A program made the translations under genes and the position numbers. The notes below the pieces were generated by a model, which was given only the letters and a program-made list of their open reading frames with translations, was not told the DNA's origin and made no database searches. A stretch of DNA of 50,295 nt from assembly GCA_014764485.1 (NCBI GenBank), contig JACXWA010000121.1:1-50295 (forward strand), given 5' to 3'. Numbering within the stretch: position 1 is the stretch's first letter; each line of letters begins with the position of its first letter. The DNA is from Candidatus Sulfomarinibacter kjeldsenii (lineage in GTDB: Bacteria > Acidobacteriota > Thermoanaerobaculia > Thermoanaerobaculales > Sulfomarinibacteraceae). Of the stretch, positions 1 to 10,392 are shown piece by piece.

Positions 1-24
1 CCCGAAGGGGTGGGAAATCCCGAT

Positions 25-120
25 CCGGATTCGCATCCTCATTTCGTAGGATGCCGGAGACTCTTCAGCAGCTAGCAGAGTCTGCGAGCATGTGATAGAT
101 TTCACGTGCTCGGCGATTTT
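25..120 (+). promoter_or_regulatory. Structured 5' leader with three consecutive hairpins, the last terminator-like
   Basis: Stems gcatcct(33-39)/aggatgc(48-54); agactct(58-64)/agagtct(77-83); cgagcatgtga(85-95)/tcacgtgctcg(102-112, one G-U), followed by gcgatttt; lies just upstream of the DUF1015 start at 149. Confidence 0.45.
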
Positions 121-148
121 CGCCGGAGCCCCTTTCTTCGGAGTATTT

Positions 149-1296
149 ATGGCGAAGTTGAAACCCTTCAAAGCGTGGCGTCCACGCCTGGATGTCTGCG
201 CCGAGGTCGCAAGCCCACCGTACGATGTTTTGTCGAGTGCCGAAGCGCGCGAAATGGCGGCAACGAATCCGCTTTCATTTCTTCGTGTCGTCAAGCCGGA
301 AATCGATCTCGCACCAGGCACTGACGTTTACGCGCCCGAGGTTTACCAAACCGGGGCCGCAAATCTCAGGCGGCTGGTCGATGATGGTGCCCTCATCCGT
401 GAGGAGGTGCCGGCGCTGTACCTCTATCGTCAGCGGATGGGCGCCCACGTCCAGACTGGTCTCGTGGCTGGGGCCAGCGTGGATGAGTATGAGGCCGACT
501 TGATCAAGAAGCACGAGCACACGCGGCCCGTTAAAGAAGACGACCGCACCCGCCACATCGATGCTCTTGACGCAAACACCGGCCCGGTATTCCTGACCTA
601 CAAGGCTCGTCCCGAGATCGACGCGATCGCGATGCTCTGGTTGCAGCCTTTGCGGAGGTGCCGGAGCTTTATGTTGCCGACGGACACCACAGGTCGGCAG
701 CCGGCACAAGAATCCGCGCGCTGCGGCGTGACGCAAACCCGAACCACACCGGGGAGGAGTCCTACAACTTCTTCCTGTCGGTAATATTCCCCGACAACCA
801 GATGATGATCCTCGACTACAACAGGGTTGTGCGGGATCTCAACGGACTCAACTCTGACGCCTTTTTGAAGGCCATTGGTGAGCGCTTCGAGATAGAACCG
901 ACGGGGGATGGTCGCCCCGAACGGAAGCGATGTTTTGGGATGTACCAAGGAGGCCGTTGGTTCAGATTGACGGCAAAGGAGGGGAGTTTCCCGGCGGATG
1001 ATCCGGTCAGAAGCCTCGATGTCGCCATTCTGCAGGACAATTTATTGGCTCCGGTGCTTGGTGTCGGCGACCCTCGCTCGGATGAGCGCATCGATTTCGT
1101 TGGTGGAATTCGCGGACTCGAGGAACTCGAGCGCAAGGTCGATTCGGGTGATTGGGCGGTGGCCTTTGCCCTCCACCCGACTTCGATCGAACAGCTCTTC
1201 TCCGTTGCCGACGCTGGGCTGGTGATGCCCCCCAAATCCACCTGGTTTGAACCCAAACTCCGCTCTGGTCTCATTGTCAGACCGCTCGACGATTGA
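149..1296 (+). pseudogene. DUF1015 family protein, frameshifted/internally deleted (two overlapping ORFs 92-784 and 658-1296)
   Basis: N-terminal half MAKLKPFKAWRP...PPYDVL...GPVFLTYKARPEIDAI is in one frame; the C-terminal half ...RDALVAAFAEVPELYVADGHHRSAAGTR... is in another frame; junction near 615-635. Confidence 0.75.
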
Positions 1297-1314
1297 GGAG
1301 GCGAGGACGGAACA

Positions 1315-2196
1315 ATGAAGATACTGATTTCCGATGCGTTTGATCCCTCGCTACCGGCCAAGCTCGAGGTCTTCGGTGAGGTGACGGATGACAAGGATCG
1401 CCTGGCGGAGATGGATGTGGTCCTGGTGCGGTCGAAGACAAAATGTACCCGCGAGTACATCGATCAGGCCAGGAACTTGCGGCTGATCATCCGCGGTGGA
1501 GTTGGCCTCGACAATATTGACGTTGAATATGCCCAATCGAAGGGAATACAAGTCTTCAACACCGCCGAAGCATCCGCAGTGGCGGTTGCCGAGCTCGCGT
1601 TGGCTCTGATGATCTCAGTGCCGACGCGATTGGTGGAGGGCCATATCGGGATGACCAACCGTGAATGGCTCAAGAAAACGCTCAAAAGAACCGAGTTGAT
1701 GGGCAAGACCCTCGGCCTGATTGGCGCAGGCAACATCGGCACCGAGTTGGCGCGCCGTGCTATCGCATTCGGCATGCGGGTCATCGCCTACGATCCGCTG
1801 CTCAAGAACCATGAATGTGTCGATCTGGTGAGTCTTGAAGAGCTCTTTGTGGAGGCGGACTACATCTCGCTGCACGTTCCGCTCACGGATTCGACACGAG
1901 AGATGTTCAACACCGAGACCTTTGCTCAGCTCAAGGACGGCGTCGTGATCATCAATACCGCCCGTGGAAAATGCATTTCTGAGAAGGACATGGCGGAGGC
2001 CCTCGAGTCGGGTAAGGTGAGGGCCTATGCCACCGACGTATGGAACTCCGATCCGCCCGACGAGTCGTGTCCACTTTTTGACGCGCCGAACGTCGTCATG
2101 ACCCCGCACCTTGGTGCCTCGAGCGGGGAGAACATGTTGAGGATTGGCGACATGGTTGTCAGAATCCTCGAAGATGTCGCGCAACAGACTGCCTAG
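1315..2196 (+). CDS. serA: D-3-phosphoglycerate dehydrogenase (short form, no ACT domain)
   Basis: LGLIGAGNIGTELARRA NAD-binding motif, INTARGKCISEKDMAEAL, TPHLGASS; upstream of serC. Confidence 0.9.
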   Translation: MKILISDAFDPSLPAKLEVFGEVTDDKDRLAEMDVVLVRSKTKCTREYIDQARNLRLIIRGGVGLDNIDVEYAQSKGIQVFNTAEASAVAVAELALALMISVPTRLVEGHIGMTNREWLKKTLKRTELMGKTLGLIGAGNIGTELARRAIAFGMRVIAYDPLLKNHECVDLVSLEELFVEADYISLHVPLTDSTREMFNTETFAQLKDGVVIINTARGKCISEKDMAEALESGKVRAYATDVWNSDPPDESCPLFDAPNVVMTPHLGASSGENMLRIGDMVVRILEDVAQQTA

Positions 2197-2205
2197 GAGG
2201 AAGCA

Positions 2206-3291
2206 ATGACCCGCACCTGGAACTTTTATGCCGGACCCGCCACCTTGCCACCCCCCGCACTCGAACGGGCGAGAGTGGAGATCCCAAATTGGGAAAATAC
2301 CGGAATGTCGGTGATGGAGACCTCCCACCGATCACCCGAATACGATGCCGTTCACGAAGGGGCCATCAGTCTGATGACAGAGCTGCTCGGGTTGGACGAC
2401 GATCATCAGGTTCTCTTCCTTCAGGGGGGAGCTTCGATGCAGTTTGCGATGCTGCCGATGAATTTTATTCCTGACGGGGGATCGGCGGATTTCGTCAATA
2501 CCGGTACGTGGTCGCAAAAAGCAATCAAAGAGGCGAATATCATCGCCAGCTGCCGGGTCGCGGGTTCGAGTGAGGAGGGCGGATTCACACGGATACCGAA
2601 GCAGGCCGAGCTGGACCTGGACCCCTCAGCGTCCTACGTCCACATCACGAGCAACAACACGATTAAGGGCACCCAGTACCACGAGTTCCCTGACACCGCT
2701 GGGGTTCCGCTGGTCGCGGATATGTCGTCGGACATTCTGTGGCGGCCGATCGACGCCAATCGGTTCAATCTCATCTACGCCGGTGCGCAGAAGAACATCG
2801 GGCCATCGGGCGTAACCATCGCCATCATCAAGAAGTCGTGGCTCGAGAAGGCCAACGAAAACCTCCCGTCCATGCTGGCCTACGCCACGTACTCGGCGAA
2901 AAACTCGCTCTACAACACGCCTCCCACATTTGCCATCTACATGGTGCGCAATGTCCTGGAGTGGTTGAAGGAACAGGGTGGCCTGGCGGCCGTCGAAAAG
3001 ACGAACCGTGCCAAGGGCGATCTTCTGTACGGTGTGATCGCCGATAATCCGGACTTCTACACTTGTCCTGTGGCCGAAGATAGCCGTTCGTACATGAACG
3101 TCGTCTTTCGCTTGCCTTCAGAAGATCTGGAAGCCAAATTTGTGGCCGAGGGCAAGGCGGCAGGTATGGTCGGGCTCAAGGGTCACCGCTCAGTGGGCGG
3201 CTGCCGAGCCTCGATCTACAACGCCATGCCACTCGAGGGCGTCCAGGTTCTGGCCGGTTTCATGGAGGAGTTCGCCAAGAACAACGGCTGA
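2206..3291 (+). CDS. serC: Phosphoserine aminotransferase
   Basis: NFYAGPATLP...GMSVMETSHRS...YAGAQKNIGPSGVTI (PLP Lys)...GHRSVGGCRASIYNAMPLEGV. Confidence 0.95.
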   Translation: MTRTWNFYAGPATLPPPALERARVEIPNWENTGMSVMETSHRSPEYDAVHEGAISLMTELLGLDDDHQVLFLQGGASMQFAMLPMNFIPDGGSADFVNTGTWSQKAIKEANIIASCRVAGSSEEGGFTRIPKQAELDLDPSASYVHITSNNTIKGTQYHEFPDTAGVPLVADMSSDILWRPIDANRFNLIYAGAQKNIGPSGVTIAIIKKSWLEKANENLPSMLAYATYSAKNSLYNTPPTFAIYMVRNVLEWLKEQGGLAAVEKTNRAKGDLLYGVIADNPDFYTCPVAEDSRSYMNVVFRLPSEDLEAKFVAEGKAAGMVGLKGHRSVGGCRASIYNAMPLEGVQVLAGFMEEFAKNNG

Positions 3292-3295
3292 GATA

Positions 3296-3395
3296 GCAAG
3301 TTAAGAGTAAAGAGTTAAGAGTAAAGCTGTGACATGCAGCGCCCTACCGAATAAGGGCCGTCTCGACTCTTAACCCTTAGCTCTTTTACTCCTGC
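3296..3395. repeat. Intergenic imperfect palindrome made of iterated gagttaagagtaaag-type motifs
   Basis: Left arm gcaagttaagagtaaagagttaagagtaaagc; right arm cgactcttaacccttagctcttttactcctgc; inner gccct/agggc hairpin. Related elements at 11659-11759 and 16950-17020. Confidence 0.6.
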
Positions 3396-3434
3396 TGAGA
3401 TCCTCCATCGCTCGACTGCCACGTGTGCGCTACC

Positions 3435-4187
3435 ATGAGCGCCGTGAAGCGATTGATCATTGCCGATTCTCATGTCGGGCAGGGAACCGACGATGCCGCC
3501 GAAATGAGCTCCCTCGTGCGTCGGGCCGCCGATGGGGGAGTGGACGAGGTGATCTATCTCGGCGATTCATTTCAGTATCTCATCGGCATTTCGAAGTTCT
3601 GGACCACTGCTCTCCGTGAGGTCATCGAATCGTGGCGCGAGGTGCGCCGAAACGGCGTCCGCATCGTGATCATTGAGGGCAACCGGGACTTTTTTCTCGA
3701 CGGGCCCGAGTTAGCGACAGAGGTTGATTGGAGTGGCCGCATCTACGAGTTCTATGCCGGCGAGCGCCGTTATCGGCTCGACCATGGTGATCTCGTCAAT
3801 CCGCGTGATTTCCAGTACCGGTTCTGGTCCAGAATCTCCAAATCGGCGGTTGCGCGCATTTGGGCTAGGCTTCTGCCGCAATCACTGGCGGTCGCAATCG
3901 TTCGCCGCATGGAGGCCCACCTCGCCACGACCAACCGCAAGTTTCGCTACACCAAACCGATTGCGGATCTCCGGCGGAGTGCTTCTTCGGCCTGGGAGGA
4001 GGGGATCAACGTGCTTTTCTGGGGACACTTTCACACCCACTGGGAGTGTCGGGAGAGGGATCACCTGGCGATGATCCTACCGGCCTGGCTCGAGACTCGA
4101 ACATCCGTTCTCGTGCACCCGGACGGCGCATGGCACGGAGTCGATGCGAACCTCGAGAGCTGTGAAATTCCCGGTAAGGGTGACTGA
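3435..4187 (+). CDS. Metallophosphoesterase (UDP-2,3-diacylglucosamine hydrolase-like)
   Basis: IADSHVG...YLGDSFQ...IEGNRDFFLDG...DHGDLVN...FWGHFHTH calcineurin-like motifs. Confidence 0.8.
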   Translation: MSAVKRLIIADSHVGQGTDDAAEMSSLVRRAADGGVDEVIYLGDSFQYLIGISKFWTTALREVIESWREVRRNGVRIVIIEGNRDFFLDGPELATEVDWSGRIYEFYAGERRYRLDHGDLVNPRDFQYRFWSRISKSAVARIWARLLPQSLAVAIVRRMEAHLATTNRKFRYTKPIADLRRSASSAWEEGINVLFWGHFHTHWECRERDHLAMILPAWLETRTSVLVHPDGAWHGVDANLESCEIPGKGD

Positions 4188-5476
4188 TGGAATGCCTGAC
4201 CCTACCGATTCACAGAGGAGGACTCTGTGGCACAGTCACCCTGCCGACATCGAAGAGCCTTACCAATCGCGCACTGATTGCGTCCGCAGTCGCTGATGGA
4301 GGCACCATCGTGGCGCCTCTTGATTGCGTGGATACGAGAATCCTCGCGGCAGCCCTCAGAACCGCCGGCTGGCCGGTCGATTGGGGATCCGAGATCCAGA
4401 TTGGTGAGAGGACCGTTCCTGAGGATCTGGTATCGCTCGATCTGGCGGATTCTGGCACCGGTTCGCGCCTGATTCTCGCGCTTCTGGCCGCAAGTCGGGG
4501 GAGATCCGTGATCGACGGCAGCGCACGGTTGCGGGAACGCCCTATGGCGCCGCTCCTCGAGTCCCTGACCTGTCTTGGCGCCGGTCTGAGCTCGCGCGGT
4601 GGATTCCTGCCGGTCGAGATGGATGGTGATCTACTCCAGGGTGGCGCCATCGAGATAGAACCCGGGATCTCCTCCCAATTCGTCTCGGCACTTGTCTTGG
4701 CGGGCCCGTTGATGGCGCAAGGTCTCGACCTCGAGGTATCTGGATCGTTGCCGTCGGCGCCATATCTGGACCTCACCGCAGACGTCATGCGCGCCTATGG
4801 ATCCGGACTCGAGGTGAGCAACGACAGGCGGTTGTGGAGAGTGCCCCCGACGGCGCTTGAACGAACCCGATACAGGGTTGAGGGCGATTGGTCTGCGGCA
4901 GCCTTTTTCCTCGCGGCGGTTGCAGTGGCTGGAGGAGAGGTCGAACTCAGCCCCCTCGATCCGGCAAGCCGCCAGGGCGATCGCGCGGTCCTGGGCATCC
5001 TCGCTGAAGCCGGCCTGGGTGTGGATTGGGTCGATGATCATGTCATCGCACGCGGGCCGGTAACTGCTCCGATTTTCGCCGATTTGCGAGACACGCCAGA
5101 TCTCTTTCCAGCCCTTGCGGTAGCGGCCTCATACGGACCACCGGGTTCACGTTTCTCCGGCCTCGACCACCTCAAGCACAAGGAGAGCGACCGTCTGACG
5201 ATGATGGTGGAAAACCTGGAGCGCCTGGGCGCGAGGCTGGAGGGCGATGGAACCGATTTCATGGTCGCAGAGACTATCGGTCAGGGGTCGGGATCAATGC
5301 CCCGTGTGACCGCAGCCGGTGATCATCGCATCGCGATGGCAATGGCTGTCGCCGCGTTAATTTCGGGGCCGCTCGAACTCGATGATCCACACTGTGTGGC
5401 AAAGTCATTCCCAACATTCTGGGCGGTGTGGAACCAGATGCTGGGCGGACCGAGGATCGGGGAACCAGCGAAGTGA
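4187..5476 (+). CDS. aroA: 3-phosphoshikimate 1-carboxyvinyltransferase (EPSP synthase)
   Basis: [51 protein letters not shown]. Confidence 0.93.
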   Translation: MECLTLPIHRGGLCGTVTLPTSKSLTNRALIASAVADGGTIVAPLDCVDTRILAAALRTAGWPVDWGSEIQIGERTVPEDLVSLDLADSGTGSRLILALLAASRGRSVIDGSARLRERPMAPLLESLTCLGAGLSSRGGFLPVEMDGDLLQGGAIEIEPGISSQFVSALVLAGPLMAQGLDLEVSGSLPSAPYLDLTADVMRAYGSGLEVSNDRRLWRVPPTALERTRYRVEGDWSAAAFFLAAVAVAGGEVELSPLDPASRQGDRAVLGILAEAGLGVDWVDDHVIARGPVTAPIFADLRDTPDLFPALAVAASYGPPGSRFSGLDHLKHKESDRLTMMVENLERLGARLEGDGTDFMVAETIGQGSGSMPRVTAAGDHRIAMAMAVAALISGPLELDDPHCVAKSFPTFWAVWNQMLGGPRIGEPAK

Positions 5477-8400
5477 GAATTCCCGTGCCGGCCGCCCTGC
5501 TGGTGGAGCATCCAGCGGTGCCGGTTCCGACGGTAGACGGAAGCGCCTCAGAGTCGTTGCCAAAGGGAGATGCGGTTTCCGCGTCGTCTCTTTCCCGCAG
5601 GGAACGCTTCAGCGCCGCCCTGCAACTTACCGCCGCCACCTCGTTGTTAGCAGAGTTCGATCTGTGGCCAGGTCGGACCGCGATCAGGGCCGCCCGCTTC
5701 ACGCGAACCCCCTCTGGCTTGTGGGTCTCTCTCGCGCGGTTCCCGGTGCCGATGTCTCATGTTTACTCTCGTCTCGGCGGTGGCGAAGGCGCAGCCGCGA
5801 CAACCCGCGCGGCCGTTCTCGAGACAATCTCGGATACCGTAGGGCTACCGCTGGCGGCGATCGACCACCTCAAAGGTGAGCCGGGTTTCTTTCTCGAAGC
5901 CGCGATCGCTCGCCAATTGAGAGAGCTGAAACAACCCCTTGACGCGTGTACCGCACGTGCCTTGTGGGCCTTTAGGTGGGATGGGCTGCCTTCACCGGAG
6001 GAGGGTGCCACCAACTACTGGAGGGTCCCTATTCCTGGTCTCGCGCGTCGCCTGGGCGGATCACTGTGGGCCAGCGTTCGGCGTGGGCGGGGCAACGCCT
6101 GGCTTTGGGGCGTGGGCACGGATGAGGAAGTGACCCCGGAAATACCCGCGATCGGGGGCGAAGGGACGTTGATCCTTGTAGGTGAGATCTCGAACGATGA
6201 GCTTGCCGCGGTCTCCCGCTGGACTCAGCGCGACGGGTGCAGCGCCGTGGTCATCGGCAGATTTCCGACTGGATGGCATCCGCCGCGCCCTCAGGGGTTC
6301 GATGCCCGGAACCTATTCCGCCATTTCGCGGTCACCGGAATGGCACTCGAGGACGCCCGTCGGGCGGTCGAGCAACGGCAAGGGCGCATCGATCCTCTGG
6401 AATCGTCCGACAGGCGCGCGCTGACGGAAGCCGGGAGGAGAGTTTTTACCCACCTTCCCGGCCGAAATTTCGCACCCCGTCGGGATGTCGAGGCGGATGT
6501 GTTGTGGCAGACGCTGGCCCTTTCGCCGGACGGCCTGCCGCCGGGTTTCGTGACCCTGAACACCAACCTCTCCAATCGCGTCGTCGAGGAACGCCGACGT
6601 GAGTTGGGAGTCGTCGATTCCGGTGGCAGGTGGCGATTGGCGGATGTTGTCCCACTCGAATCCGACACCCGGCATATGGCGGTCGCAGACCTCTACAGCG
6701 TAGACGACCCCAGGCGCGGACTGCACATCGCTCTTGGAAGTGGGGAAACAACCGATCTCGAGGCCTGGGCACGAGATCGCCTCGACGAACTCGATGGATT
6801 CCGAGTTCGGGATCTTCTTGCCATGGTTTCACCGGGTGCACTCGGGCACCGGATCGATTCGCTACTCGCGGAGGCCTGTCTTTCGGTACGCGACATCAGC
6901 GGCGCAAGGAGAGCCATTGATGCCATTCCAGGCACCCAGGGCCAAGCTCTGAGCCGATGGCTCGATGCGCTCGACGACCGTTCGGGAGGGCGGCGAAAGC
7001 TACCAGACGAAGACCAGATTGACGTGGCGCCGCGTGCAGTCGCGGAAACGGCGATTCAGGTCCTCAATGAAGAACGCCGACGTGGGAAGGGGCCGGCAGA
7101 AGCCGCCCAAGGGATGATTGATCGTGCGGTTGTCCTGGTTTCACCGTTGTTACGCCGGCGGATCGAAATCGAACTCGCCTGGATCGGAGATTCCGGTGAA
7201 TTCGATGATCCGGCCTGGAGAAGGAGGGTGGTTGGGAATCATCCTGTACTCAGGGTCCAGTACGCCCATCGTCGAGCGCTCCAACTCATGGACAGGAGTC
7301 GGCCAAAGTCGGTTCGGCGCCTGCTCGAGCTGCTGACTGATGATTCGATGGGTCCAGGATTTCTTGGTTTGATCGAGCATGATCTCGGTGCGACCGCTCT
7401 CGACGAGGGGAAGAGCCTCGAGGCCGATCGTCATCAACTGCGAGCCTTTCGGCTGCTCCAGGCGGCCGGGTATCGGAATGTCACCCGGCGAGTGCTTTTC
7501 AACCTTGCCGTCGGGGATCTCGACCAGCTGGAAATCCAGCGTGCGGAAGATCGGCTGACTGAGCTTGCCGAGGAGGAGCCTGATGGGCCATATATGAGGG
7601 CCGAACGAGCGCGCCTCGCCCTGGCTCAGGGCCATCTCGCCGAATTTCGTCAGCAGCTCCACGCATTCGAAGCAAGCGTTGACAAAGAGAACCCGAGATT
7701 TTCAGAGGGATTGCACCTGCTGCTTGGTGTTGCGGCGTTGTTCGACGGAGAGCTGGCGCGGGCACGCACAACACTTGAGGCTGGCGGACAAGAGGGAGTG
7801 GCGTGGTCGGGGCTGGTGGATACCGTCGCCGGCGGGGAGGCAGGTTCGTGGCAGCCTGATGGCTGGGGTGTGTCGATGGCAGCGGAGTTCCTCCACGATG
7901 CCCGCAGTGGCGGAGGCCGGGTCGTCGCATTTCTATCGACCGAAAGAATGGCCAAATCGCATGCCCTGGCAATTGCGCTCGCCGAGCACCTGGGCCGCCT
8001 CCGTCTGCCGATCACCGAGCCGGTGCGGGCGAACGCCGTTCGGGTGCTTCGTGAAGCAAGAATGGATGGCTGGGCAGACGCAGTAGGCGGCACCTCAAAG
8101 CTGGATGGGGCGATCGTCGAAGCTCTGGCTGAGATTGTAGAACACAGTGGACCCGAAAACCTGACCGATGATCTCGTGCATCGACTGTTGACTGCTCTCG
8201 GTGTTGGCGGGCTCGAGCTTCGTTTTGCAGCCGATGGACGGCTCATTTGGCAGTTTGGCAGCGGTGCCGCCGGGACCGAAATTCGGCAAGGGAGAATCGT
8301 CGTTGTTCCACTCGGTGGCGAGGCGCAAGAGGGACCCGCGTGGCGCCTTTTAACCGGTGTATTGGAGCTCTTCGCTCCGGCCGGCACCCTACCGACCGAG

Positions 8401-9324
8401 CCGGGGGTTGAAGAAACCGGATTCTTCGGTAGTTCTGCCGCCGCCCGTTCAGTGCGACGCGAGTTGTGCGAGATGGGTCCGACCCATCTGCCTATCCTTC
8501 TGGTGGGGGAGACCGGAGTCGGTAAAGAAGTCGCTGCTCGAGCCCTCCATCGCCTCTCCGATCGTCGCGGCACTTTCGTGCCCGTCAATATCGCCGCGAT
8601 TCCGGGCAACCTTCTTGAAGCGGAACTTTTCGGTTCTGTGAAAGGCGCCTACACAGGTGCGGATCGAGCTCGGCAGGGTCTGGCAGTAGCTGCGGATCAC
8701 GGGACGCTTTTCCTTGACGAGATCGGTGACCTCGATCCGCCCCTTCAGGTGAAACTGCTCCGCTTCCTTGACAGCCAGGAAGTTCGGCCTGTTGGCGCCA
8801 CGCAGTCGAGATTCGTCGATGTTCGTATCCTGTCGGCGACCAACTCGGATCTCGATCGGCGAGTGAGGGAGGGGGCCTTCCGCCAGGATCTCTACTACCG
8901 AATCGCGGCCCCACCTCTGACGATTCCACCGTTGCGTGAACGGAGAGAGGACATAGGTCTGCTCAAGAGCCTCTTCGAACGAGAGGCTGTGACCCGTCAT
9001 GGCATTGCGCCCTGCACCTGGAGTCGCGAGGCCGAGGCAATGATGAGGCGGTACGGGTGGCCAGGCAACGTGCGTGAACTCCGCCAGGCTGTCGAGGTGG
9101 CGCTGGTTCGGGCCGGAGGTGGCGTGGTGCAACGGGAGCATCTGCCTATCATCGAGACCGAGGTCGGCCCGACAGGAACCTGGGATGAAGCGCAGAAGAA
9201 TTTCAGGAGGAAGTTCCTTCGTGCTGCACTCGAGCGCAACAACGGAAATCGAAGTGCCACGGCCCGCGAACTCGGTATTTCGCGTCAGGGCCTGCTCTAC
9301 CACATTCGAAACCTCGGCCTATAA
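5473..9324 (+). CDS. Giant sigma-54-dependent Fis-family transcriptional regulator with a ~900-aa N-terminal region
   Basis: C-terminal AAA+ core [28 protein letters not shown] (GAFTGA-loop variant), [11 protein letters not shown]; Fis-type [27 protein letters not shown] at 5473 overlaps the aroA stop (GTGA). Confidence 0.88.
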   Translation: MRIPVPAALLVEHPAVPVPTVDGSASESLPKGDAVSASSLSRRERFSAALQLTAATSLLAEFDLWPGRTAIRAARFTRTPSGLWVSLARFPVPMSHVYSRLGGGEGAAATTRAAVLETISDTVGLPLAAIDHLKGEPGFFLEAAIARQLRELKQPLDACTARALWAFRWDGLPSPEEGATNYWRVPIPGLARRLGGSLWASVRRGRGNAWLWGVGTDEEVTPEIPAIGGEGTLILVGEISNDELAAVSRWTQRDGCSAVVIGRFPTGWHPPRPQGFDARNLFRHFAVTGMALEDARRAVEQRQGRIDPLESSDRRALTEAGRRVFTHLPGRNFAPRRDVEADVLWQTLALSPDGLPPGFVTLNTNLSNRVVEERRRELGVVDSGGRWRLADVVPLESDTRHMAVADLYSVDDPRRGLHIALGSGETTDLEAWARDRLDELDGFRVRDLLAMVSPGALGHRIDSLLAEACLSVRDISGARRAIDAIPGTQGQALSRWLDALDDRSGGRRKLPDEDQIDVAPRAVAETAIQVLNEERRRGKGPAEAAQGMIDRAVVLVSPLLRRRIEIELAWIGDSGEFDDPAWRRRVVGNHPVLRVQYAHRRALQLMDRSRPKSVRRLLELLTDDSMGPGFLGLIEHDLGATALDEGKSLEADRHQLRAFRLLQAAGYRNVTRRVLFNLAVGDLDQLEIQRAEDRLTELAEEEPDGPYMRAERARLALAQGHLAEFRQQLHAFEASVDKENPRFSEGLHLLLGVAALFDGELARARTTLEAGGQEGVAWSGLVDTVAGGEAGSWQPDGWGVSMAAEFLHDARSGGGRVVAFLSTERMAKSHALAIALAEHLGRLRLPITEPVRANAVRVLREARMDGWADAVGGTSKLDGAIVEALAEIVEHSGPENLTDDLVHRLLTALGVGGLELRFAADGRLIWQFGSGAAGTEIRQGRIVVVPLGGEAQEGPAWRLLTGVLELFAPAGTLPTEPGVEETGFFGSSAAARSVRRELCEMGPTHLPILLVGETGVGKEVAARALHRLSDRRGTFVPVNIAAIPGNLLEAELFGSVKGAYTGADRARQGLAVAADHGTLFLDEIGDLDPPLQVKLLRFLDSQEVRPVGATQSRFVDVRILSATNSDLDRRVREGAFRQDLYYRIAAPPLTIPPLRERREDIGLLKSLFEREAVTRHGIAPCTWSREAEAMMRRYGWPGNVRELRQAVEVALVRAGGGVVQREHLPIIETEVGPTGTWDEAQKNFRRKFLRAALERNNGNRSATARELGISRQGLLYHIRNLGL

Positions 9325-9335
9325 GACAAAAAAGG

Positions 9336-9356
9336 TGCGGGCCAGGAGGGCCCGCA
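9336..9356 (-). terminator. Hairpin tgcgggcc-aggag-ggcccgca; U-tract only if transcribed from the - strand
   Basis: 8-bp perfect stem; A-run (acaaaaaagg) on its 5' side gives ...ccttttttgtc on the - strand. Confidence 0.4.
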
Positions 9357-9429
9357 GGAGGAAGGAGGAGGTATGATGTCGTGTACCAGGTCGTTGTGTG
9401 CCCGGCACTCAGATTAACAAGCAAACGGC

Positions 9430-10392
9430 GTGCCAAATTTCGCGCGGGCGGTTTTTTTCGTGCTGAACGGATCTCCCAATCTCAAAAAGGACCTCCGAAG
9501 TATTCGGGAAAACGGTGAGCCTGAGATCCACGAGCGTGTAGATCTGCGAGCCTGGACTGCTCTCGGAGTCGGCGGTCTGGCCGACCTACTCATCCGATGT
9601 CGTAGTGCTGATGGGCTTCAACGAGCCCTCGACGTCCTTGCCACTCATGGTCAGACGTGGTTGGTTCTTGGGGCTGGGAGCAGACTCGTGCCACCAGATC
9701 GAGGTCTGCGGGTACCTGTCCTCAATCTCAGTGGTGGCCTCGGTCTCTGGGAGCTGGATCTGGATGGGGCGGTCGCCGGTGGGGGTGCCAACCTGGCACA
9801 GTTGTGTCGTGCGGCGCAACGGACCGGCCTCTCCGGAACCGACGATCTTCTGAATACCGGTTCTTCGGTGGGGGGCGCTGTGCACGCGGCTACAAAGGGA
9901 GACATGCACCTCGCACCGGTGCTCGACTGGGTGGAATTTACCCGGCCAGGTCGAGCGATCGAGAGAGTTCAACTCCCGGATCGCCGAGGAAGCCGGGCTG
10001 TCATCAATCTTGATTTGGGTCGGTCGGTCGTGGTTCGCGCGCGCCTTCAGTTGGTAAGTGACCAAACTCCATCCCGATCGGGCCAAAGTGCCTGGCGTCG
10101 CAGACAGCGGGAGCAGAGACCACCCCGTTCAGCAGATCCCTTGTTTATTGATCCCGTCGACGGCAAGGCTGAAGCTTTTTTGACGAATGCTCATTGCGTG
10201 GAGCTGAAGGTTGGGGGAGCGCGGCTCTCGAGTCAACGCCCAAATCGCATCCACACTGCGAAGACCGCACGAAGCTCCGATGTCCTTGAATTGACTCGCA
10301 GGATCAGGGACAGAGTTCTGGAACGGGAGGAGATCGCTCTTGAACCCGCCATTCGTTTTGTTGATGAGGACGGTGAAGGGATCGATCTGTGA
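9430..10392 (+). CDS. MurB-like FAD-binding protein, probably catalytically degenerate
   Basis: [22 protein letters not shown]...LVLGAGSRLV...AGGGANLAQLCRAAQRTGLSGTDDL...GSSVGGAVHA...LKVGGARLSSQRPNRIHTAKTARSSDVLELTRRIRDRV; MurB fold, but the GSxFKNP and LEPEV motifs are altered. Start uncertain (9430 or 9460). Confidence 0.7.
   Translation: MPNFARAVFFVLNGSPNLKKDLRSIRENGEPEIHERVDLRAWTALGVGGLADLLIRCRSADGLQRALDVLATHGQTWLVLGAGSRLVPPDRGLRVPVLNLSGGLGLWELDLDGAVAGGGANLAQLCRAAQRTGLSGTDDLLNTGSSVGGAVHAATKGDMHLAPVLDWVEFTRPGRAIERVQLPDRRGSRAVINLDLGRSVVVRARLQLVSDQTPSRSGQSAWRRRQREQRPPRSADPLFIDPVDGKAEAFLTNAHCVELKVGGARLSSQRPNRIHTAKTARSSDVLELTRRIRDRVLEREEIALEPAIRFVDEDGEGIDL

Noticed and set aside
100-112. tttcacgtgctcg as a parS half-site
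   Set aside because: Only one half resembles parS and it is better explained as part of the 85-112 hairpin.
7650-8609. 319-aa minus-strand ORF
   Set aside because: Ser/Arg/Pro-rich shadow ORF antisense to the sigma-54 regulator.
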